Origin: Sporodiniella umbellata
Lineage: Eukaryota; Mucoromycota; Mucoromycetes; Mucorales; Rhizopodaceae
Length of the DNA stretch: 64,000 nucleotides
Direction: 5' to 3'
Assembly (NCBI GenBank): GCA_025677835.1
Contig: JAIXMR010000116.1
Span: forward strand, 1 to 64,000
This document shows, in pieces, positions 57,960-64,000 of this stretch (positions are counted from its first letter, which is position 1; the number at the start of each line of letters is the position of its first letter). Made by a program: the position numbers and the translations under genes. The notes below the pieces were generated by a model. The model saw only the letters and a list, made by a program, of their open reading frames with translations, ran no database searches and was not told the DNA's origin.

Positions 57960-58616
57960 AATGGAGTATAAGAAAAAAAAAATTGGTCTACGTTCAGACT
58001 AGAAGGGTGATGTCAAATTTTGTGCTTCCGATAGGCAACGATTGTGATAAGTCAATTTGTCGTGGCTGTATTTCTTGTTTGCATGATACTTTACTAGATG
58101 TTTTTCAAATATGCGTTCTTATTGTGTTTTTCTTTTTGTAGTCGAGCTCTATAACACTGTAAAAGCTTCACTTAAGTTTCAAAGTCTATAAACTTTTTAA
58201 CTGAAGTAAAGTAAATAGATTGAGTCCAGAGAATTCATGTAGTGCAAGAAGACCGAAGCATAAGGGAAAAACCAGAAAAAAAACCAGAGTACAAACATTT
58301 GTTCTTAGGATTCCTTTCTCTAATGCAAGCTATCCTGAATATACAGCTCACTTCAGATTTATCAAGGTCTCTTTAGGTGCTTGTCAATCCTTTAGCTGTT
58401 TCCTTATTTCTCAAAAAAATCCAAAAAATGGAGGATATGCCTCCTTAAGTTTTACGCTATCGCGTCTTATCCGTAAAGTCTTAGAAAGCTTTAAATACGT
58501 TTGCAAAAAAAGTAGCTTTCAATACCAATGAAATTCGGTTATCAGGAACAAGCAGCGGACTTGGTCGATTCAAAGTGTCAATTTTTTCAGCAGAAAAAAA
58601 AAACATTTGTTTCGAC
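57960..58616. other. Divergent intergenic region
   Basis: 650 bp between the flavin-reductase gene (minus) and the ELM1-like gene (plus). An ORF-like stretch at 58220-58531 has no ATG start and no recognisable motif. It is expected to contain both promoters. Confidence 0.55.
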
Positions 58617-60267
58617 ATGCTCAAGAACGGTAGCATAAAATAGCTGAAAACAATAGGCATTTACCTTAATTTGAAAAATAGTTTTGTCAGTAAAAACTTC
58701 AGTCAGACACCTATCGACAAAACGCTCTGTATGGGTTGTCACTGATGGAGGCATAGAAAGCACACTACAGGCCATGGCTTTAGGCAAACGTCTGTCTGGA
58801 TCGAACAGCATTTGTGGGAATCTAAAATTAAAGACGATCGTTGCTAGTAAAAGTAAGCTATTAAAACTTAGAGAATAGAGAAATAAAACAGCTGACAAAC
58901 TCTTTTCATAAAACAAAAAGAGCTTCAAATGTTCCCAACGATCATCCAAAAATACATTGTGGATTACAGCGCTTCTAAAAACAGCGGTAAAATTTGAAAT
59001 ATAACTTCAGAATTCATATGTAAAGACTAATCCAAACTTGTTTTATCTATACCTTTCAAGTCAGTACGGATCCTTGGTACTTGTCTTTTTCTGAGGGTTC
59101 AACCAAAGAATCTTCTTACCCAGATTATGTTGTATCGAGCGGTTTAAATGCTGTGCCTGCGTGTATCCATATATCTAAAGCTGCAAAAAGTTGCTTCTCA
59201 GGTAAAATTTATAAAGAAAACTCCATAGAATACACGTAAACACATATATAGTTTATCTTGGCTATCCCAATATCCCCTTTGTTAACTTCAGCCAAGTGAT
59301 CTTACCAAAATACGAAGCCAATGCGAAAATGGGTATATATATAGATATATAGATATATTTGTATAAAGCAAAGTACTGATTTTTTTTTTCTAGCTGCTTT
59401 GGGCCCATTAGCTAAGCAAAAAAATGGCATTATTACGCCAGTAAGATAAATATATGTTTACCTATTGAATACTAAGGCGAAACCCGCAAAGGCACCATTA
59501 CTAGACACTTCATTCCAGAAAACAGATATATCAAATCCTTTTTTCAAAGGCAAGTTTTCTGCAGTGATTGTTGGCGGCCACTCGCCCGATTGTAGATGGT
59601 ATTCCGAAGATGCGGTTACATTGGCTGATAACGTCAAAGTAATACAAAACAAGCGCAAGTACGTGTACAATCTCACCATTTGAATTAGCGTATGATCCAT
59701 ACTTTGAACGATAATGTGACAATTGTATATACAGATAGAACACCGGAACTGGTTAAAGAAAAGATAAAAAAGAGACTTGAAGGAGAGACTGCAGTCCAAA
59801 TATGGGACTCAACACAAGAGAAGGACACTTTAGAAAAGATAAGCTTGTATGAGAACATTGTGACTCGCTCTGAGCGTGTTATTTTGACAGCTGATTTAGA
59901 CTATGCTACTGCTCACGCTATATCAAAAAAGTATATATTTACGTTTTACTAGTCTATATTAATCCTGGTATATAAAAATAGCAAACCAGTATATTTGGCA
60001 TTTGGAGGTAGCAGTAGATCCTATCTTTTGCACTTTTACAGATGGATGCTTGACAATAATCTAGCTAGAAAGCTGAGACTGGATAGGGGCGCATATAAAT
60101 CAAAACAAGTACAGGATCCATATAGCTATTTAGGGCAACATGCGCCTTGGGGGAACCCAAACCGTTTATTTCAAACAGAGAATACAATGTCGTTTGTTGA
60201 AAGCGAAGTAAATGCTCTTCGAGAGGAGTCCATTACGGGTAAACGCAAACAGATAAAAGGACAATGA
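58617..60267 (+). CDS. ELM1-like protein (mitochondrial fission ELM1 / DUF1022 family)
   Basis: Member of the family defined by plant ELM1, which recruits dynamin to mitochondria, and by bacterial homologues resembling nucleotide-sugar transferases. Nine exons: 58617-58629, 58691-58852, 58921-58986, 59061-59201, 59252-59332, 59394-59440, 59477-59638, 59689-59930, 59982-60267; 399 residues. Blocks in order: SVWVVTDGGIESTLQAMALG, YPDYVVSSGLNAVPACIHIS, YLGYPNIPFVNFSQVILPKY, GPLAKQKNGIITPA, AVIVGGHSPDCRWYSEDA, NVTIVYTDRTPELV, SERVILTADLDYATAHAIS and KPVYLAFGGSSRSY. The first exon is 13 nt (MLKN plus one base), giving the basic start MLKNVKTSVRHLSTKRS, a likely mitochondrial presequence. No single reading frame shows this gene; it appears only after splicing. 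Confidence 0.8.
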
Positions 60268-60356
60268 GCGGATGTTGCTTTTTTTCTCCGCTTGCGGAGT
60301 AAATTATATAAAATCTTAAATCTATCCAACATCATTTTCTTTTTTTTGTCATCAAA

Positions 60357-62127
60357 ATGTCTGCCGTTGTTTCGTCCGGAGCTGAGCTCATTGCCAAATT
60401 ACTTAAAACCCAAGATGTCAGTGTTGTTTTTGGAATCGTTGGCATTCCTGTAGTTGAAATAGCAGAAGCGTGTGTAGCTATTGGTATCCGCTTTATCGGC
60501 TTCCGTAATGAACAATCTGCCGCTTATGCTGCTTCAGTATATGGTTATTTGAGCGGGAGACCCGGCGTGTGTTTAAGCGTAGGAGGGCCGGGTGTGGTCC
60601 ATGCTTTGGCTGGATTGCTTAACTCTAAAATCAATTGTTGGCCAATGGTTCTCTTATCCGGCTCATCTGAGACCGACCAAGTCGAAAAAGGCGCTTTTCA
60701 GGAGCTCGACCAAGTAGAAGCCTGTAAGCCTTATTGTAAATACGCCGCCAGACCTAGCTCCTTGGAAGAACTACCTTTTATAATCGAGAAAGCTTTCAGA
60801 AACGCTTTATATGGACGACCCGGCGCTGCTTATGTAGATCTTCCTGCAGATTATATCCAATACCCCATCCGTAACAAACAGGTCATGGACAGTATACAGG
60901 TTCCCAAAGTGCCTGACGCCCCCAAATCCATGGCCAATACAGAAGATGTAAAAAAAGCCGTGGCCTTGCTTAAGAGTGCAAAGAGTCCTCTGGTTGTCAT
61001 TGGGAAAGGGTAAGTATTTTAACGTCTTATTAAGTTTGTTCTTAAGTTGTTTGTTCTATTTTTGTTCGTTTTTTTTCATCAGTGCGTCTTATGCTCGAGC
61101 TGAGAAAGAGCTTACTCAGCTTATAGAAAAAACAAAATGTCCCTTCTTACCAACGCCTATGGGAAAAGGAGTATTATCTGATACTCACCCGCTCTGCGTT
61201 TCTGCGGCAAGATCCAAGGCACTCAAAGAGGCTGACGTTGTTCTTTTAATTGGAGCTCGCTTGAATTGGATCTTGCACTACGGACATGCACCTCGATGGA
61301 GTACCAATGTTCGTTTCATACATATAGATATTTCACCCGAAGAAATCGGAAACAACAAAAACGATACACTACCACTTTTCGGTGATATTCAGTTGGTTAC
61401 TCGTCAGCTTCTGGAATCCCTGAATGAATTAAACTCTCAAAATGCTCTTGGATTGATTGAGAAAGTGAAACGAAATGTACACAAAACAAAGCTATCTGGT
61501 CAGAAAGGATCTGATAAAGACATTCTTACCTATCAGTCCGCATTTGGTGTTATAAAAACGCTTCTCCCGGAAGAAGACGTTGTTTATGTTAGTGAAGGTG
61601 CCAATACTATGGATATTGGCCGTTCATTCTTTGATGTTCACCAACCTAGACATCGCGTGGATGCTGGTACAGGAGCTACCATGGGCGTTGGAATGGGCTA
61701 CTCTATTGCAGCTCAGGTGTATTACGGATCGTCCAAGAAAGTTGTCTCTATTGTAGGAGACTCCGCGTTTGGATTCTCAGCTATGGAGTTGGAGACTGCA
61801 GTCCGATCCAACCTTCCCCTTTTAATTATTGTGATCAACAACAATGGTATCTATCACGGACTGAGCGAGGAAGAGTTCAATGCTTCAATTGAAAAAGGTA
61901 CACTTCCTACTACTTCGTTATCACCCGAAACTCGATACGATACAATTGCGCAAGCTTGCGGAGGAAAAGGATGGTTGGTTAAGAACAAAAGCGAGCTGAG
62001 AAATGCTTTGAAAGAAGCATTGTTGTTAGATAATCAAACACGGGTTATTAATGTACTTATCGCGCCTGGAGGAAGACAAAAGCTTTCGTTCGCATGGATG
62101 CAAAAATCAGAGAAGCCAAAATTGTAA
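60357..62127 (+). CDS. 2-hydroxyacyl-CoA lyase (HACL1-like; oxalyl-CoA decarboxylase family), thiamine diphosphate enzyme
   Basis: Cleaves 2-hydroxyacyl-CoA to formyl-CoA and an aldehyde in alpha-oxidation; the same family includes oxalyl-CoA decarboxylase. Exons are 60357-61009 and 61083-62127, with a 73-nt GT-AG intron, 565 residues. The TPP-activating glutamate is in GFRNEQSAAYAASVYGYLSG, followed by GVCLSVGGPGVVHALAGLLN. The central domain starts SPLVVIGKGASYARAE across the splice. The TPP/Mg motif is GDSAFGFSAMELET with the distal INNNGIYHG, characteristic of this subfamily (GDS instead of GDG). EGANTMDIGR also matches HACL1. The C-terminus is KPKL, not a canonical PTS1 but with the KL ending. 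A short TATATAAAA lies about 50 bp before the start. HACL1 is preferred over oxalyl-CoA decarboxylase on overall motif similarity. Confidence 0.9.
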
Positions 62128-62904
62128 AGGGAAGAAAAATCATTATTTATTATAACACAAATACAATTGTCCACAAAAAAAAAAGCAGATCCTATTTTAT
62201 TTTATTTGTTTGTCATACTTTGATTATAAAGTATAGAGTGTGTTTGTAGTATTTCAAGTGAACAATTTGCCCTCGCTTTTTCCGTGCAACGTGCTTTTTT
62301 GTGCTACACAAAATGTGTCATACTGAGTGGTTTTACAGTATTTAATGTAATTCAACAACCAAAGCTGTCTTAGCGGTTTAAGCTAAAGCGACCTACAGAA
62401 TACTAAACAAGAATATTTGCATGTGCAGTGCAATCAAAAGTGCCTTTGACAAAGAGCCTTTGGTTTATAAAGATCCTGTCTCTAACAGCTGTAATATAAG
62501 CTCGAATAAAACCAGAGTGTATATGCAATATTGACGCTGTTATTGGCTTAAACTAATGTTTGTTTTTTAAAGAAACTGTTTTTACGATAGTCGCTTTTAC
62601 TATTTTTTATTTTTTCTTGGTTACTAACAAATTGGGAGTGTGGGAAAGTTTTGATATAATTAACGGTAAGAAGTTTTAAAAGACAAACTTTGTGAGAGTG
62701 GCAGGGAGCGTTAAACGGTTTATGGAGTGTGGATAAATTGATAAGTTTTGATTTAAAGAATAAAAAAAAAGGGTTGGTCAATCAAAGTCTAATTGTGAGG
62801 CATATATGTTTGCCGAAAATGCTTTGGTTGAGGGCGGCGCTAGAATAGACCCTTTGGTATATATATATGTATATATCTAAGCTCAGTTATCGCTCGAGTT
62901 CAAA
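62128..62904. other. Intergenic region upstream of HIS2
   Basis: 780 bp. A TATATATATATGTATATATC stretch at about 62859-62878 lies some 30 bp before the HIS2 ATG and may act as a TATA element. No coding ORF. Confidence 0.5.
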
Positions 62905-63810
62905 ATGCCATATTCTTTTCACAGCCATTCAGGCCAATTTTGTAATCATGGTTATGGTGTCTTGGAAGACGTAATTAAGGAAGTGGTTAGAAAGGGCTTT
63001 CGTGTTTATGGCCTTTCAGAACACATGCCTCGATATGCCGATTCAGAACTCTACCCTGAAGAGGTTGAAGCCAAAATTACACCTGAAACATTAGCTAGAA
63101 CCTATCAAGATTTTCGAGTGGAAGCAAAAAGGCTAAATAAGCTCTACAAAGACAAGATATGTCTACTGATAGGATCTGAGATAGAGTTTATTAATGAGGA
63201 CTATGCAGAGCGCATTCAGCAATTGAGGGATGAAACCGATTATGTCGTTGGTTCTCTTCACCATGTCCGCTCGTTGCCCATTGATTACTCAACTGAGGTT
63301 TATCAAATGGCTATAAAAGGGGCCAATAATAGCCTTGCAGAGTTGTTTGTGCAGTATTTTGATGAACAATGGGTTATGCTACAGACCGTTCGACCAGAGA
63401 TAGTAGGTCACTTTGATCTTATTAGAATCTTTGCTGACCCTTCGGAAGCAAACAGCGCACTACGTGAACCTGAAGTTTTGGAGCGCATTGTTCGTAACAT
63501 CGACTATGTTATTGCCTATGGTGGCTTGTTTGAAATCAACTCAAGAGCTTGGAAAAAAGGTTTAACAGAAGCATACCCCCAAAAGAGTATCATCGAGATT
63601 ATTAAAAGCAAAGGAGGAAAGTTTTCATTGTCTGATGACTGCCACGGACCTCAAGACGTTGGAATGTTTTATGAAAAGCTGCCAGCATATTTGTCAGAAG
63701 TAGGAATCAATACTGTTCACTACCTTTTCAAAGAAGGAAACAAGGTTGTTGTAAAAGAGCACAAGAACATCTTAGAAGACGCTTTTTGGAGCAATATTCA
63801 AAGCTGGTAA
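62905..63810 (+). CDS. HIS2: Histidinol-phosphate phosphatase, PHP type (HIS2-like)
   Basis: Dephosphorylates L-histidinol phosphate in histidine synthesis, cytosolic. Single exon, 301 residues. PHP metal-binding motifs are in order: FHSHSGQFCNHG at the N-terminus, YGLSEHMPRY, LLIGSEIEFI, VVGSLHHVRSLPID, VGHFDLIRIF, FEINSRAWKKGL and FSLSDDCHGPQDVG near the C-terminus. Together these supply the histidines, aspartates and glutamates of the metal cluster. Length is somewhat below yeast HIS2 (335). No truncation or unusual feature. Confidence 0.93.
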   Translation: MPYSFHSHSGQFCNHGYGVLEDVIKEVVRKGFRVYGLSEHMPRYADSELYPEEVEAKITPETLARTYQDFRVEAKRLNKLYKDKICLLIGSEIEFINEDYAERIQQLRDETDYVVGSLHHVRSLPIDYSTEVYQMAIKGANNSLAELFVQYFDEQWVMLQTVRPEIVGHFDLIRIFADPSEANSALREPEVLERIVRNIDYVIAYGGLFEINSRAWKKGLTEAYPQKSIIEIIKSKGGKFSLSDDCHGPQDVGMFYEKLPAYLSEVGINTVHYLFKEGNKVVVKEHKNILEDAFWSNIQSW

Positions 63811-63910
63811 AGACATCTATTTCTGGAGAATAAAGTTTTGTTTTATTTTACAAATCGTTCAACCTATCGGGTTTTTTTTTCTAGTTTTTTTGTTTTGATT
63901 TTTATTTTAT

Positions 63911-64000
63911 TTAGCGGCGGCCGTTTCCTGACTTCTTCTTGGCCTTCTTCTCTCTTCGTTTTTCGGCCCGCCTTTCTTTCTTCATTACACCGTCAACCAT
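63911..64000 (-). CDS. 3' end of a gene running off the window (basic C-terminus)
   Basis: The minus strand from 64000 reads 29 codons and a TAA at 63913-63911: a very basic end (MKKERRAEKRREKKAKKK, then SGNGRR). The ATG at 64000 is probably internal, since the tail looks like the C-terminus of a nucleolar or ribosome-associated protein, but the family cannot be decided from this fragment. It converges on HIS2 with 100 bp between stops. Confidence 0.6.
   Translation of the reverse strand: MVDGVMKKERRAEKRREKKAKKKSGNGRR

Noticed and set aside
58220..58949. ORFs on both strands upstream of the ELM1-like gene, including a 120-codon minus ORF at 58587-58949
   Set aside because: The minus ORF is antisense to ELM1 exons 1-3, and the plus one lacks an ATG and any motif.
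1..64000. CRISPR arrays, bacterial operons, prophage or plasmid features
   Set aside because: Splice signals and gene families are eukaryotic throughout; no spaced identical repeats of CRISPR type exist.

Overview
This is a nuclear segment of an intron-rich, AT-rich fungus, most likely an early-diverging lineage such as Mucoromycota (Mucorales-like). The placement is inferred from gene families and gene structure, with no database search. Fungus-type genes include a Pho80/Pcl-type cyclin, a DUF3020 protein, a GOLD-PH-ORD oxysterol-binding protein of the Osh3 type, an Spt23/Mga2-like TIG protein, a Tgl3/4/5-type patatin, ERG24 and a HIS2-type histidinol phosphatase. Introns are short (about 45-130 nt, GT-AG with a minority of GC-AG). 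Long A or T runs occur every 1-2 kb. I found no tRNA, rRNA, CRISPR array or intact transposon.

Layout. 1-716 (-): Nudix diphosphoinositol polyphosphate phosphohydrolase, cut by the window edge. 717-5739: about 5 kb without a supported gene, holding a diverged direct and inverted repeat cluster. 5740-8302: NSRP1-like splicing factor (+), convergent with the PKA regulatory subunit (-). 10025-10546: OHCU decarboxylase (+) with a canonical peroxisomal tail. 11829-14867 (-): Pcl-type cyclin and M17 leucyl aminopeptidase. 15557-18105 (+): patatin-family lipase homologue lacking its catalytic residues. 18408-19965 (-): DUF3020 protein. 21252-26823 (+): ATG2, convergent with exportin-7 (26921-30991, -). 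31432-33715 (+): a small coiled-coil protein and NUDT12-like NADH pyrophosphatase. 35387-38223 (+): Osh3-type lipid transfer protein, convergent with COX7 (38391-38732, -). 39831-41220: ribosomal proteins uL23 (+) and eS12 (-), convergent. 41899-43512 (+): ERG24. 44882-46484 (+): aldehyde dehydrogenase. 47872-49753 (-): Spt23/Mga2-like TIG protein. 50705-51028 (-): EMC6. 51029-54788: 3.8 kb without a supported gene. 54789-55937 (-): rhodanese/mercaptopyruvate sulfurtransferase. 56967-57959 (-): flavin-reductase-domain protein. 58617-60267 (+): ELM1-like mitochondrial fission family protein. 60357-62127 (+): 2-hydroxyacyl-CoA lyase. 62905-63810 (+): histidinol phosphatase. 63911-64000 (-): the lysine/arginine-rich C-terminus of a gene running off the window.

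Most genes are unrelated housekeeping functions, as expected for eukaryotic chromatin. Loose themes are peroxisomal enzymes (OHCU decarboxylase ending SRL, plus NADH pyrophosphatase and 2-hydroxyacyl-CoA lyase ending in KL), membrane contact and lipid transfer (ATG2, Osh3-type, ERG24, EMC6) and mitochondrial proteins (COX7, ELM1-like, sulfurtransferase, aminopeptidase).

Multigene exon models were built by hand from splice signals, reading-frame phase and family conservation. All total lengths are divisible by three. The most notable observations are the patatin protein that has lost both catalytic dyad residues yet keeps an intact 14-exon frame, the concentration of GC-AG introns in that same gene, the degenerate sterol/PI4P signature of the Osh3-type protein, and the Spt23/Mga2-like protein without ankyrin repeats or a membrane anchor.
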